This document shows, in pieces, positions 11,882 through 24,770 of a stretch of DNA of 64,000 nt. The notes beneath the pieces were generated by a model. The model was not told where the DNA came from. It saw nothing but the letters and a program-made list of their open reading frames with translations, and made no database searches. The number at the start of each line of letters is the position of its first letter. Position 1 is the stretch's first letter. The translations under genes were made by a program, and so were the position numbers. Origin of the DNA: Athripsodes cinereus (taxonomy: Eukaryota > Arthropoda > Insecta > Trichoptera > Leptoceridae); the NCBI GenBank assembly GCA_947579605.1, contig OX388316.1, positions 14,449,290 through 14,513,289 of the forward strand, written 5' to 3'.

Positions 11882-12861
11882 GGGACCGACAGAGATGATG
11901 ATTTGTATTTTAAGAGATTTGAAATTATGAATGTTCTCACGGGAATTTAAGTTAATGAAAAACATTCGCCTTACTTTTCTAACCGACAACACAAAGTTAT
12001 TTCTAGAATATTCTGTCCATCTTTAATTTACAATTTGTTCATTCCAAAAATAAAGCTTTTTAAAATACTCTCATAAAGTTCAAAGCTTGGAACTGAATAA
12101 AGAACATATTTCATACTTCATCCATTATGCCATCCACGGAAATGTAACAGAATGCACTCTCTGAATATTAATTAACAATGGTTGTTGTTTTTGTGAAAAC
12201 AATATTAAAAGTATTATTAAGCAAATTTTTATAAATATATACGACGTAATAAAGTAACTTTCACAGAAATTATTGTACTTAAACAGGACGTTAACGAGGA
12301 GAGCTTTCGTAAACAAGTAAACAAGTTACAAGATATTGCTCAGGGGTATTAGCCAACTTATAAAGTTGTAGTTATTTTTTTATTCATGATGAAAGTTTCG
12401 CAAAGAGTTAATAAGTGAAGATATAAATAGAAGGCTCGCAAACTATTTAATACTATTATTTGTCGGGAAAATCCTGGAATATTTTACTAATAAGTGTATT
12501 ATTTTATTTAGAGCTGAATTTTATGTTGCTCTTTGGTCTTCTTTTTTTAAAATAATTTCAACCCATCTAATAAACTTATTTTTATATCACCTTGGAATTC
12601 GTAACGAATGGAGAGTCTTATCTTAAAAAATATGGTTGATTTTTATTTTTTTTTATTATTTTTCAATTATTAATATAACATATTCTCGTAAGTTTGGTGA
12701 TTTATGTCATAATACATTTAGTTGTTTTTAATTAAATATTTTATACTTCAATATGCAGTGTGGGTTTGATGCTATTTATCTTCGTACTAGCTCAGATTTA
12801 ATTAGACAGGATGATGCAATTTTATATACAAAATAATAGAACGAAGTATGTTATAATACTC
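11882..12861. other. Gene-free AT-rich stretch
   Basis: No gene or repeat family recognised; only short frames and A/T runs are present. Confidence 0.4.
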
Positions 12862-12976
12862 CATGGTAAAAAATAGGTCTCCCACACTTTTTTATAAGTT
12901 TTCTTGACGTATTATAATGCAACAAGTGCTTACAATTCAGCGATGAGGCATGCCGTTCACCCTGAATATGTTAATT
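12862..12976 (+). repeat. (TAG)n-tailed retroposon, 5' half
   Basis: Matches the family from AATAGGTCTCCCACACTT through AATTCAGCGATGAGGCAT to CACCCTGAATATG, then stops at a (TA)n run at about 12978-12994. The 3' half is missing. Confidence 0.65.
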
Positions 12977-13545
12977 TTTATATATATATATATATTGGTA
13001 GTGGATATTATAATTTGCCTGTATAATCTTCATTTATTCCAAGAATAATTTATTGGTTCATGTCTGCGTTGTTTAGAAAATTATTTAAGATCGATCTTTC
13101 CGTATATTTTTGTATAGAAGTTCATCATTATAAGAAATAGATTAACCATAAAACGACCACAAAAGAACCACGAATAATGCGTAAAAATACAAGTCACTTT
13201 CGATTCGGCTACAATAACGATTGAGAAAGATCAATTTTACTTTTCAATGAAGAATGACGTATGCCGAGCCATCCATCATGGGCCCGTGGCCCAGTGCGTC
13301 CAGTTGCGGGTTATCTCAGATAAATCTGTTCATTATTCAACTCAGAGACAGTGGTAGATATTATTTGTCATTCCTGGACCTTTAGTATTATTATTATTCT
13401 TTCATTCAATACAAACAAACCTCCTGATTATTTGGTTATTATGTGACAGAGTACCTACCTACATCCTTTGTACATTTCTCATTATTGATAATTAATTAGG
13501 TATGTAGGTATATAATGTTATAACGTATAAGGCAATTAACATTTA

Positions 13546-13690
13546 CAATGCAGTGATGAAGCATGATATTCATCCTAAATGTCTTATTTTTTTTATTGGC
13601 ACGATAAGGATAATCTGCATGGTTGTTTCTGCCAGTTAGTCCGCTGGCTATTCTACTTGTGGGAATAGCCGTGATGCTATAATTATAGTA
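13546..13690 (+). repeat. (TAG)n-tailed retroposon, 3' part
   Basis: Contains CAGTGATGAAGCATG, CATCCTAAATGTCTTA, GGCACGATAAGGATAATCT, GTCCGCTGGCTATTC, ACTTGTGGGAATAGCCGTG and ATGCTATAATTATAGTA. It overlaps the part present in the 12.9-kb fragment, so the two are separate insertions rather than one split copy. Confidence 0.65.
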
Positions 13691-15470
13691 CTCGTAGTGG
13701 TACTGGTAATGTTTATTGATGACATGATATGCTTACCTAGATAATGAGTACTAAACTTATACGTCCAGAAATGACTTGGCTGACTTGCATATTTTTCTCA
13801 AGCATATTGTACGTACCTACTCGTAGGTGGTACATAATTTGAATAATTGTGCATTTTTTCATCGTAACATTTCTAGTAAGTAACAAAATAAGATGACCTG
13901 GGGGGGCTAAAAAGGCCACTTTATATGAATCATAATAGGATCATATTAGGAATTGTAAAACGATTTAACGGCAACATTTCACCAAATATGAATTGTAGAT
14001 GAATTGCTCAATGTGGCCATTTCAGGGCCCCTGTATAATGGTACAGTTTGTGTCCATTTTGTGCCATGTAAAAGACATTCAGCTCAGGATGCGCTTGGTA
14101 TTTCTCTTTCACTGAAAGAAGTGTTACAGTCGATTATATTTATTTTAAAACATGTTTATTACTAATTATATTTAGTCCGTGTGATGTGGTATTATTTAAA
14201 AAGTTACTGAAATAATTTTTTATATAAATAACAATTACGTGGTTAGAAATAAAATAATATAAATATTAGGTTCCTATTTATCTAACTTATTTATTGTTTA
14301 AATATTGACAGACCTGTTCTTATGGTTCGAATATTAACAGAAAGAAAAAAATTAACAATTTTCACTGAGAAATTCTTTTTATATGTGTTATGTGTGTATT
14401 ATATTCCCAATGCCATAATTCAGCTTCACATGTGATCTTAAATTTTTAATCTGTTAGAGTGGACCGTGTCAATCATTATGAGGACCTTCGGGAGAGGACA
14501 TTTGCTGGTTGCGGGACCCTTGTCATAACTGGTAATATATAATGACCACTGGGAAATAGACGTACGAGTTTTGTCCATATATATCTCATATATTATGAGG
14601 TATATGTCATATACTATACTCACTCACCGAAATTTGCTTTTCACCAAAAAATTAGACTTGGGTTTGAATAGAAATTTGACTAATTTCAGCTTCTCATATT
14701 CCTACACTTTTCTTGTCCTCAAATGATCTTCACTCTAGAATCTTAGATGTTCACTTGTCATCCTCTCTTCTTGCCATTCCATGCTTCTTCTTGCCATAAC
14801 CAGTTAACTTCCAATTTAGCTTGGAGACAATCAACAATATCGATGACTTTTGTCATCTGTCAAATGGTTTAATTTTCTATTTTGTCTCAAAACGTTACAC
14901 TATCTCTCTATGAAACTTTGCTCAACTTTAAAAATGTTTTTATTTAAACAACGATGTTAATGTGTAAGAAGTATCGTGGGAAGCCGTAATTCAACTGGAG
15001 TAGAATCGTTCTGATTGACAAGAGGATTGTTTCCGCTCTGAGCGTTAAAGAACGAATTAATGAACTTAAGTCAACTTTCGTGTAGATCGAAACTGTGATG
15101 AATGCCGAAATTCGGTTTAGGTGGAAAATTGTTTCAGCTTTGACACTACATAATATCATATGGATGGACCCATGTTATTGTTGTATTTACGATATACAAT
15201 ATTTATCGTAAGGGAATATAATAATAATATTATTGTTGTTTATATTTAGTGCCTTCCTATGTTTAATCATCCCACGGGACAATTCGGCGGTGTGTACTAA
15301 TTTCGGTTGTATGAAAATATATGTAGGTGCTAATTTTAAGCGGTTGACACAAAGGATACAACATTTAATGCGCAATTTAGGTCAGTAGGTAAAATGTAAA
15401 TGATATTGTTTTATGTTTACTTATAAAGTTTAATCTATATTGACTTGTACTTACCTTGTACTACTTGTCC
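13691..15470. other. Gene-free stretch
   Basis: No gene recognised. A run of six G lies near 13900. A slightly GC-richer patch at about 14450-14530 does not read as a known protein. Confidence 0.4.
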
Positions 15471-15690
15471 CTGTAATAGAATAGGTTTCTTACTATTTTC
15501 CGTAAGTTTTAGAGTGCTCTGTAAAAAACAGATATTAAAAAAAATCACGTATATTTTTAACACCATTCTGTGACAAGGTAAACCACCGATCCTGAATGTC
15601 TCATTTTTGTGACACGAAGACAACGATAGATTAAGTTGAGGGTCAGTACCTGAAGATGCTGTGGTAGATGCCGTGATAGTAAATGGACAG
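15471..15690 (+). repeat. (TAG)n-tailed retroposon, diverged copy
   Basis: Shares CCGTAAGTTTTAGAGTG, CTCTGTAAAAAACAG, CCACCGATCCTGAATGTC and GATGCCGTGATAGTA with the family; the middle has diverged and the TAG tail is not kept. Confidence 0.6.
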
Positions 15691-16533
15691 ACTACTGATA
15701 TTTTTTCATTTTTTTTACACGGCATAAGCCTATTACCTACATGTCAAAATACATAATTATACATAAAATTTACAAGTATATCAGTGACAAATTTTGATAT
15801 TGAATATTGATGATACATTGATATCTATTATTAGACCTAAAATATAATTACTAATTGTTTGGTACATAGCGTAGTACATAGAATAATTTATTAGTTTCTT
15901 AAGATTATAATTCAGAATCGGTAGCAATATTCATAGCTGAACATGATGCGATAATAATATCTTTTGAAATATAATTTACGGTGTTCATTAAAAAGGATAA
16001 CATTATGTTGGTATAGAAATGATCTATTCTATTCTATTATTATTCTATTGAGCACTCCATAATCTTACACTCATATTAATTTTTCCTTTACTTTTGTTTC
16101 AGCTCCAAAACTATAAATCTCTTAGTATTCTAGTATAAAATTGAAGACTTTTAATATTTTCTGATCTTGAGCTTCTCAAATTCTTAGACGACATTATCTA
16201 ATTCAAATCTGTGTCGCAATCTCTCATGAATCATTTCTGATGAAATCGCGTTTCAACTTCGTTTAAATTATTTCATAATGTAACTATGTTTGCATTTCAG
16301 TACATGTTATTAATTAATAATTATATATTGTGATGATAATGATATGTTTAAATGAGGCAAATATAGATACCTACAATGTAATGAGCCAGCCCGCATTTCA
16401 TTATAATAATTATCTATACTTTAATGAAGACATGACACATGTAATTTTTCACTTTATTGCAGGTACCTACATATTTTTAATTTTCACAATAATATTTGAC
16501 ATATGTACCTACATTATATTATCAATAGATCAG

Positions 16534-16707
16534 AACCAAATTAGACATCCCGATTGCAGAATCGTCTGCACGCAATACAACATTGTGCAAAATTTAATCA
16601 GAAAAAGTGAGGAAGGTGTCCCAATGCTTACGAATTGGCTCTAGGTTGGCTCAAGTAATCACTTTCGATTAACATGGGTAAGTTCATCGATTGCGCTTTT
16701 TCACTGT
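16534..16707 (+). mobile_element. Diverged copy of the 165-bp MITE found at 52.7 kb
   Basis: The core AAAAAGTGAGGAAGGTGTCC, CTTACGAATTGGCTCTAGG and TTGGCTCAAGTAATC matches 52730-52812. The left end (ACCAAATTAGACATCCCGAT) and right end (ACATGGGTAAGTTCATCGAT) can be aligned to the 39-bp inverted termini of that copy but are more diverged. It encodes nothing. Confidence 0.6.
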
Positions 16708-16829
16708 CACTATATGTGTATGGTTCACTAATACAGAAATATTTAATGCAAACCTATAGAAGCAACTGATTTATATCTCGATTATCTTATTGTAGATATT
16801 TGATTTGACTAATTTTCTTAATTTTTTTT

Positions 16830-17250
16830 TATTACACCAATAAATTACAAATCTTATACATATTTTCATTGATGCTGCCCAACTAGGTACAACCTGTTCT
16901 AGGGCAAACATCTCACAAACATATCAATCATACTGAAACATATATACAATCACAAAAAGCATTCATCTCCTATATTAGCACAATCACATTCATAACAAGA
17001 AAAACACTGCTGCAAACTGTCCATACATGAAACAACACACAAACAAACCATTTCTCCATATAAAACCAGAAAAAAACAACACATCCCTCAACCACACACA
17101 TCACAAATCCCACACCACATACCAACACAAGTAGGTATATCATGGAACAAATCCTAAGATATCCTGCAATCTCTCCATTGGCAGATCAGACACCCACCCA
17201 TAACATGCTCTTTTAAATTCAACAAAAACAGTGATTTCTCTAATCTTAAT
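16830..17250 (-). repeat. LINE 3' untranslated region, minus orientation
   Basis: The block GATGCTGCCCAACTAGGT, then CTAGGGCAAACATCTCACAA, recurs at about 18298 and 18671, each time next to an A/T-rich stretch. Beyond it is an unusually C/A-rich 300-bp segment that contrasts with the surrounding AT-rich DNA. It has no coding capacity. LINE origin is inferred from the tail-like position; a satellite or SINE origin is not excluded. Confidence 0.5.
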
Positions 17251-17274
17251 GATTCGATTTAACTAATTTTATAA

Positions 17275-17415
17275 TTTGATTCTTAATTGTCATTCTTATC
17301 TTGCTCCAACCGTATTCTGAATGAGAATTTTGATTTGTTTTATGTATAGTATAACATGCAAAAGGCTCAAGCCGTGGATATACGTAAATATCTTAATGAA
17401 AAAATAAATAAAACT
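17275..17415 (+). repeat. LINE 3' tail
   Basis: Shares TTCTTATCTTGCTCCA, the GAGAATTTTGATTTG region, TGCAAAAGGCTC and GCCGTGGAT, with a final AAATAAATAAA, with the segment at 50270-50395. Two copies of the same A-rich-tailed 3' end point to a retroposon. No ORF is attached. Confidence 0.6.
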
Positions 17416-17892
17416 ACTTTGATAGAGATTGTTGTAAGATGTTTTCAAAATGCCAAAACTGGAACTCCATTTATCTATATAAATATATATAAAAAAACAC
17501 TTGATTTTTAAAGAAATGCGCCAATTATTTCAAATCATTTTTGTTGACGGACCTTTTGAAAAAAAAAACTTGATCAATATGAATGTTTGCTTGTCTAATT
17601 GATTCGTGCCGTTGTATTGTCCTAATTAAGTGCGATGACATGTTCATTATTATACTTACATTAAAAATTATATAGTTCCTCTTTCAGTTTGTATGATGGT
17701 GGTTAGCTGGATGATAGACAAGAGGATTATTGCTTAATTGTTTTTGATTGCCATAAAGGTATCATTATTATTATCATTCTTTTTTATTACTTACAGATTA
17801 CAGCTGATTGTCTGTGGTACAATAATTAAAACTGTATTTACTTACTACTACATATATGTTTCATAATAGTTATATCAATCAAATATTGTAAA

Positions 17893-18075
17893 TATTACTA
17901 CTACTATAGTGGGGTAACTAGCAGACCAGCTGCCGGTAATAAATATGAAAGCCGTCTTCTCCATGCCAAGAAAAAGATAAGACACTCACGATCAGTGGCA
18001 AATCTCATTGCTGCATTTAAGTTGTGAAATATTTTTATTTTTTCTAACGCCCGCTTTTTACAGGACATCATCAAA
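17893..18075 (-). repeat. (TAG)n-tailed retroposon, minus strand, partial
   Basis: On the minus strand the copy reads GTCCTGTAAAAAGCGGGCG, the start of the body, GCTGGTCTGCTAGTTACCCC and a TATAGTAGTAGTAAT tail at about 17893. The tail end lies outside the tandem unit, so only a part of this copy was duplicated at 18328-18449. Confidence 0.75.
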
Positions 18076-18327
18076 CATATTTCTCAACAACATATACCTA
18101 CTAGAGCTTGCATTCATATCATCACGACATCTAACACAACTTGGGCAGCTGGTGAGTTATTTAAAAAATTCCTTTACCTACCATTGGCAAAAAAGGGGAA
18201 GACTTTTTTCTATTTTGAAGATTTCACGGGATTTTTTAATTTTTTTAATTTATTTATTTCTTAATAAATTATAATGTACATAGATGCATACTATATTGAT
18301 GCTGCCCAACTAGGTAGATCCTGTACT
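17954..18327. repeat. 374-bp tandem duplication, unit 1
   Basis: Starts GTCTTCTCCATGCCAAG and ends CCTGTACT. It contains part of a minus-strand (TAG)n retroposon (17893-18075, including the AACGCCCGCTTTTTACAGGA box) and the GATGCTGCCCAACTAGGT tail. Unit 2 follows with no spacer. Confidence 0.92.
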
Positions 18328-18701
18328 GTCTTCTCCATGCCAAGAAAAAGATAAGGCACTCACGATCAGTGGCAAATCTCATTGCTGCATTTAAGTTGTG
18401 AAATATTTTAATTTTTTCTAACGCCCGCTTTTTACAGGACATCATCAAACATATTTCTCAACAATATATACCTACTAGAGCTTGCATTCATATCATCACG
18501 ACATCTAACACAACTTGGGCAGCTGGTGAGTTATTTAAAAAATTCCTTTACCTACCATTGGCAAAAAAGGGGAAGACTTTTTTCTATTTTGAAGATTTCA
18601 CGGGATTTTTTAATTTTTTTAATTTATTTATTTCTTAATAAATTATAATGTACATAGATGCATACTATATTGATGCTGCCCAACTAGGTAGATCCTGTAC
18701 T
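18328..18701. repeat. 374-bp tandem duplication, unit 2
   Basis: Same length as unit 1, with about three single-base differences (for example GATAAGACACTC versus GATAAGGCACTC, CAACATATAC versus CAATATATAC) and no indels. This implies a very recent duplication or an assembly effect. Confidence 0.92.
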
Positions 18702-19182
18702 AGGGCAAACATCTCACAAACATGAGAACAACATTCATACTAAGCGCCTTGTTCGAATATTTATTTATTTATTTTATTGCAACAGAGTCATACAGCTTAT
18801 CTCACAATATATATAAAGAGATCGAATAACATTTGAAATTAATACACGAATTTATTCACCGCTCAAAATAATTTGTTAATTAGGTTAAACAGAAGCTATT
18901 GACACACTTTTTTAAAACGATAAACCACAAATTTTCTGCAAATACTCATATAATGCTGCATATCAATTTAATAAAATTATTTTTGATTATACCTATTAAT
19001 CAATTAATATTATTTTCTATTCGATTTTGAATAAATGAATTGAGATGCATGACTGAATATTATGAATAGTTCAAATGTGTTATTTGTCAAAAGTAGGGAT
19101 TTCAAAATAATTATTTTATTGTTACTCATCGAAAGTTGTGTAATTGTATTGGAATCTAGGATTTGGATTATTAAACATTGGG

Positions 19183-19195
19183 AGTTCTTAGTGTA
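19183..19195 (+). repeat. Target-site duplication, left
   Basis: AGTTCTTAGTGTA, repeated exactly at 19445-19457 on the other side of the retroposon. Confidence 0.92.
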
Positions 19196-19444
19196 TTCCG
19201 TGGAGCATCCGGTAAAGAATTGGTCTCCCACTCTTCTCCGTAAGTTTTCGAGTGTCCCGTAAAAGGCAGGTGTTCGAAAAAATTCAGACATTTTACATCT
19301 TAAATTCAGCGATGAGGTTTCCCACCCATCCTGAATGTATTGATTTTTTATTGGCACAGAGAGGACAGCTTGCATGTTTATTATATGCAGCTGGTCTGCT
19401 GGCTACCCCACTTGTGGGACATGCCGTGATGGTATAGTAGTAGA
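19196..19444 (+). repeat. (TAG)n-tailed retroposon, best full-length copy
   Basis: A 249-bp element flanked by an exact 13-bp duplication. It begins TTCCGTGGAGCATCCGG, contains the family landmarks in order (CTCCCACTCTTCTCCGTAAG, AAAGGCAGGTGTTCG, TTCAGCGATGAGG, CACCCATCCTGAATGT, GGACAGCTTGCATG, CCCCACTTGTGGGA, GCCGTGATGG) and ends TAGTAGTAGA. This copy best defines the family's ends. A 61-codon forward frame (19252-19437) is also open in the 4.8-kb copy, but the products differ in about the measure expected from repeat divergence, so I do not call it a gene. Confidence 0.9.
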
Positions 19445-19457
19445 AGTTCTTAGTGTA

Positions 19458-22400
19458 CAGTTTGTAACACAACAAATGATTGAGAATCATTGCAAAGATA
19501 TTTTTTATATATTCCGTTACTTTTTATGTATCCATATTGAATGAATCAAAAACTTAAAACTTTTTTAACACGAACTTTTTTATTTTATTTTCGTAGACAA
19601 TATTGTTTCGACCTTATCAACGAAAATAAATTTAAAAAATTGTGTATTAAAAAGTTAATTTTTTTTAAATATATTTATTGAAAAGATAGTTTTTAACAAA
19701 TTAGGCATCAATTCAAATCCATGCATAAATTTTTTTAATAAGGAGCAAAAGTCAAAGTAGTTTTTTAAGCAAAATAATAATAAAATAAATGAAGCCGGAG
19801 ATTGTAATTTCTTCATTGCTGGAAAACTGAATAGGATTAATTTTAAGAAACCTACTGTTACGACTCGCGTATCACCCACATATGCTACATCCTACGGACG
19901 AGCACACAAGTGTTACTATCTCTATTGTAACACCCACCATTGCTACATCCTACGGACGAGCACACAAATTGACACGATATCGTCCCACCAGGACGTTCGC
20001 CTCATATCATTACATATTATCTATATTATCAAGAAAATGAAATCTTTTATCAAATATTTAAAGAAATGGATTTACATTAATTAATGGTACATAAGGTAAG
20101 TATATAAATTGACTCAGCCCCCAGTTTCGCTACATACATTTTGCAATGTACATATGCGAAACACATAGAAAATAAATTATATATAGAGAAAGTATATAAA
20201 GAAAGTTACAGTTATATTTATTTGCAATTAAAACAGATTTATATATTGGCTCAAGTTCATGTCTAGGGAATGATTCTACTTTGTCTATAGAGAGAAATGC
20301 ATTGTGTGGGTGTGTACATACTTCAATTATATATTTATATTATACTTACATAAGGTTCAGTGATTCTCCCTCCATTGCTCTCATCAGCTCTCATGGTCCT
20401 CAGATTATTCCACATATTACACGGACATTATAAGCAATTGACTTCTATAATTATTCTTCAGTTAGTATATATCTCAGTGGATTAACTAATCCAGGTCTAA
20501 ACCACATAGGCAACTCTCCAGTTAAGCATTATTACAGCTGGGTATTTAATCCCGTATTATGACATAGTACTCCTTTCAACTATAGATACTCCTTGTTAGA
20601 CATTCAACACATACAGTACGATCGGGATTCAAACCCGAGTTTATCAATGATACAGTTATTTATATGTATATCTTATTCCGGAATTGGACCAGGAATATCT
20701 ATTCAATGTTACTTTTGTATTTATGTTCAGCTTCTCAATGGTACTCTTATTGTTAGTATTACTTCATCAATACACCCTGTGTATATCATTGGGGACATGA
20801 TACAACAATGAGATAATGAAAACATATTTTGAGGTTACCAGACAGACTATATTGTAATAAAAGTGGCATTGTGAAATATACATAATTACATAAACATATC
20901 AATATACATGGTACAGCGATCAGACCTAGATATAGGCATTGTCAACCCATTACAATGGTGAGTCTATTTACTTGGGAAGATACTTTATTTATTTACTGAA
21001 GCCGTGGATAAATTTAAGTACAAGTTATCTCCAGCATCTGCTTCAATAGATAATTATAATGGAAAACCACGGAACACCATTACTAGAAATGATAATTAAC
21101 TTTGAGGTTGCATTCTCAGTTCCGAATACTACTTTAAGAATAATGAAGAATTATTTAATCCAAACTATAGCAAGCGAAGCTATGACTCTATCTCACAAGT
21201 ACATATGAAAGATCCCAAACATTTCTGACTTGAAATTCTGTTATTGACTCCATTATAAAATACGTTAACCAACAAACATTACTTTTCAACATAAACAATG
21301 CTTCAATTATATTGAGATAACAGATACAGATAACAGTGACAATGTAAAAAGACAAATAGATTAGATAATTATTATACATACAACAATTTGGGGAGTAATT
21401 GTATTAGAAAAATAAATGTATTGTGTTTTTTGTTCGATTATTGTAAAATGATATTGTGTTTAATAAACTATTATACTATACTATACTATACTATAAGGTT
21501 TTGGTCTGTTCAGATATGTTATCAGGCCATTGGAATACATACATAATATATTATATTGGTACTTACAAGATTTTCAATTATAAAATGGGTCGAACGTACA
21601 AACGAGAGAGTGGTTATCCTATAATGAAGCTACGGGTCGCTACACTTGGGTCGAAATATTCTCTACACAAGAACATACGCAATGGACTCATTATTCCTAG
21701 CACATGATGTCGATTGCTCTCCTTGGAACGACGGATTCCGCACGAGACAAGCATATCACAGCCAGATGACTGTGCAAAGCCTATTCTTTCCATTAGTGGT
21801 TTTGAGGTTATAGTAATCCCACGGATCGCGAAAAGATGATCCATAACACTTTGATAGATCCACATTCCTTTATCTATTTAGCCACGGACGAAGCCGCTAC
21901 AGAGAAGGTTCCTGTTCCTCCACGTTGTATATTTTATGCAAACTCTAATTATTCCAACTGTTGATGTATCGCACATGTTGTGTTATTCTCAAAACAATCA
22001 TACATGTTTTATGCAAAGATTTAAAGCACTATCTGATAGCATTTCCGCGAATAACATTTACACGTATTACCACTTGGAACACACATCGTACTAATCTTTG
22101 ATAAACATTGTTTCTAATTTAATTTATGGAGAAATTTACAAAGATACACGTGGCGTGACGACAAAATCGTTACGTTATTTTCACTGGATTAACACTAGCT
22201 TTACTTTTAAGATGAGTTTTTTAAATAACTGGACACGGACCGATAGATACATTTATACAATATAATAATTAAATACAATATAAAGTTTTGAATTGAATCG
22301 AACAAGTTCGCGCCATCATTATAGTATGGCTTAAAAAAAAGCCAATCGATATGTTTACGACGCCATGGTCCGAATTCAACTGACTCCAAAAAGGACGCGA

Positions 22401-22779
22401 GCGGGACAAGGCATGTTTAACGGTTATTCTTCAAGGGAATGAGAATCATACGATGTTGTGCCGTGTGCAGATCGAACCACCAGCCAGTCACGTGCCATAA
22501 CAGGTGTTTTGTAACGTACAATTATTATTATTATTATGGAAGACTCATGGACAACAAATGACTGTAGGAACATTAGCCAGTATGAACTTCTTACACCGCG
22601 ATTATTTAATGCGTAGCACTACTTGTATTGTTGTTATGAGCAAATATATTCTACTTATTTCCTTAAAAAAAGAATGAACTCATAAAAAAAATTTATTCAA
22701 AAATTCAATATTATAATATTCTTTTTAAATTTAGGTAGGTTTTTAATTTTTTTTTTTTACTTTTATTTATTTTTATACA
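19458..22779. other. Gene-free stretch with a local direct repeat; possible old element
   Basis: No gene recognised. A repeat of about 37 bases (GCTACATCCTACGGACGAGC core) occurs twice, at about 19874 and 19931. A (CTATA)n run lies at about 21473-21496. The texture between 19.9 and 22.4 kb is less AT-rich than the flanks and suggests an old transposable element, but I could not identify ends or coding domains. A short (ATT)n run lies at about 22521. Confidence 0.4.
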
Positions 22780-22945
22780 TACATCTTCCCTTTGTCCTAG
22801 CTGGGTCGGGGAGCCTATTGCGTCTTGGTACCTCCTCCAGAGATCCCTGTCCACCGCTGTTTCCAGGACCTCTGGGCACTCGAAACTAAGTCTTTCAACA
22901 TACAAGTTCGACACCTGCCCTTGCCAGGTGTTTTTATTAACCTTT
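22780..22945 (-). pseudogene. LINE ORF2 C-terminus, family 4
   Basis: A minus-strand open frame reads NTWQGQVSNLYVERL, then ECPEVLETAVDRDLWRRYQD and AIGSPTQLGQREDV, followed by a K/N-rich end. VDRDLWRRY-AIGS.T is a recurrent insect LINE C-terminus. A second copy on the plus strand at 55458-55777 shares it (AGACAGGGATCTCTGGAGGA in both). The copy is 5'-truncated, with a tail holding GATGTATGTAT and an A-rich run. Confidence 0.85.
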
Positions 22946-23847
22946 TTATTTATTTTCAATTTTATTAAACTATTCCAATTTTTTTCGGTAAATTTCTATA
23001 AAATAACTTTCGTCAGTATTGTGTCACTACGTGTCATGTTACATAAAAATCGATGTTGTGACGACTGCATTTCCATTCCTATTATCTGATTGGTCATCAT
23101 AATGACAAAAGTAGTTTAAACTTTGGAATTAAATATAACCAAATAAATTTTTGTATTAATGACAGCTATTAATACTCGAACAAAAGCGGAAAAGTTATTG
23201 AATCATCAATTGGATCGGGTTCCATTAAATTGATAAAGCGGGTTTTTGTTTTGATACATTATGAATTAATGGACCGACCAATAATGAAAGAATATTATAA
23301 AAATATAAATTATTTTGGTTTCATAGCATTAGAGTTGAATAAAACATTCAAATCCAATTCAAAAGGCTCACAATGAATTATAGATTCTGTTAAAATATTA
23401 TTTGTAGAGTAATTATCTTTAGTGTTAAGGCTTAGGGTATAGATAGTAAGGATATTTTTAGTTGAGTCAAATTTTGAGAATATCCAATGAAAATTGGTTG
23501 GATTCAAAGATGTTATACCTAATATTACAACAGATATTTGTAACGTTGCTTAAAATTTGGCAGTTATTTTTAGTGCTGTAATTTTTTTTATAAAGAGACT
23601 TATTCTCCCGTTTCGCAATGTCATGTGGCATGGTAAATTTATGATAGGAATATCGACTTTATTTTTGAGCATATTATTGATTTTAATCGGTCTTATTTTA
23701 TTATAATATCTTTGGTTAGAAAACCATCCAGAAAGCTGTTTCCATAATCTGGAAGACCTTCTTCGGACAATAAAGTATTCATGATAACGAATTTAGAGTA
23801 ATATGAAGGACGTGGTAAGAGGTATCTCGATTGAAAAAATAATGTTG
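22946..23847. other. Gene-free AT-rich stretch
   Basis: No gene or repeat family recognised. Confidence 0.4.
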
Positions 23848-23998
23848 TTTGTTTATTTATTTATTCTTTTTGCACAACATCACTATATAACAGTGTTAAC
23901 AAAACGATATAAAATTTAAAATACTAAGACGATATGCAGTGGCGAGATTATCACTATCAAGTGATTTCTACCATCTTTTTCTATCATCCGTTAATAGA
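23848..23998 (-). repeat. LINE 3' tail, minus orientation
   Basis: The (TTTA)n start followed by TTTTTGCACAACATCACTAT and ATAACAGTGTTAACAAAA is repeated at 60758-60822. In the sense direction it ends in AATAAATAAATA, a usual LINE tail. No coding part is attached. Confidence 0.65.
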
Positions 23999-24594
23999 GG
24001 AGGCTTATTTCCTCTCGATAACTCAAACTTAGATACAAAAGAAGTTTGTGTGTGTTTTTGTTAGGAACAAACAAGTGTACAGATTACTCTGACAAAATAT
24101 TGACATAAAATAAAATTCTACTTGTTTAATTATTGAAATGCAATACTTCTGTACAACCTTACTTTATGTGAATCGAATTGAGTTTTACAAGATAATAAAT
24201 ATTTGAGGACAAGCAGTCACGCGACGCTACGTCCAGCCATCCATTCTTCAGCCCTCGGGAAATAAGTTCGTATTTACTCTTCGACATAACATAAACTGAT
24301 TACACTTTTTATAAAACGAAATATCCATAAAGATGAACATCCAATAATTTTTTACCGATATTTTGTAATGAATAAGAATATGAAGAACTTAAGATAGGCA
24401 TCTCTTGTGATATATCTGTAAACCTTTTACTTTCGTTTATCTGAATTCAATGCGATAAACTATACTACTAAAGACTGAGATATTATATTTTTTTTGTTAT
24501 CATAAAATAGATGAAGGTGACATCGTTTTGTTATGACATGTTTTTTCGTCACAGAGTATTTTCACATTATCTCTTTTTCACTAGGTACTTATTA

Positions 24595-24770
24595 TTTGTT
24601 CCATTACGGCATCTCCCACAAGTGAGTAGAATCACTGGATGTAATGCACATTGCACATACCTACATGTCGTCCTCTCTGTGCCATCAAATTAATCTTTAT
24701 AGAACAAGATATTGATCATGGGTGGCATACTTCATCGCTGAATGGAAGATGTCAAATATCTTGTAGGTTT
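24595..24770 (-). repeat. (TAG)n-tailed retroposon, minus strand
   Basis: On the minus strand it carries ATTCAGCGATGAAGTATGCC, a GGCACAGAGAGGACGAC box, a TGCACATTGTGCA region, CACTTGTGGGAGATGCCGTA and part of the 3' end. Orders and spacing follow the family; the first 60 bases are missing. Confidence 0.65.

Noticed and set aside
16330..16644. 104-codon frame
   Set aside because: Its last third is the MITE copy and the rest is AT-rich; no family resemblance.
19252..19437. 61-codon frame also present at 4794-4979
   Set aside because: Both lie in the same retroposon family; similarity follows the DNA and the changes are not biased to silent sites as far as I can see.
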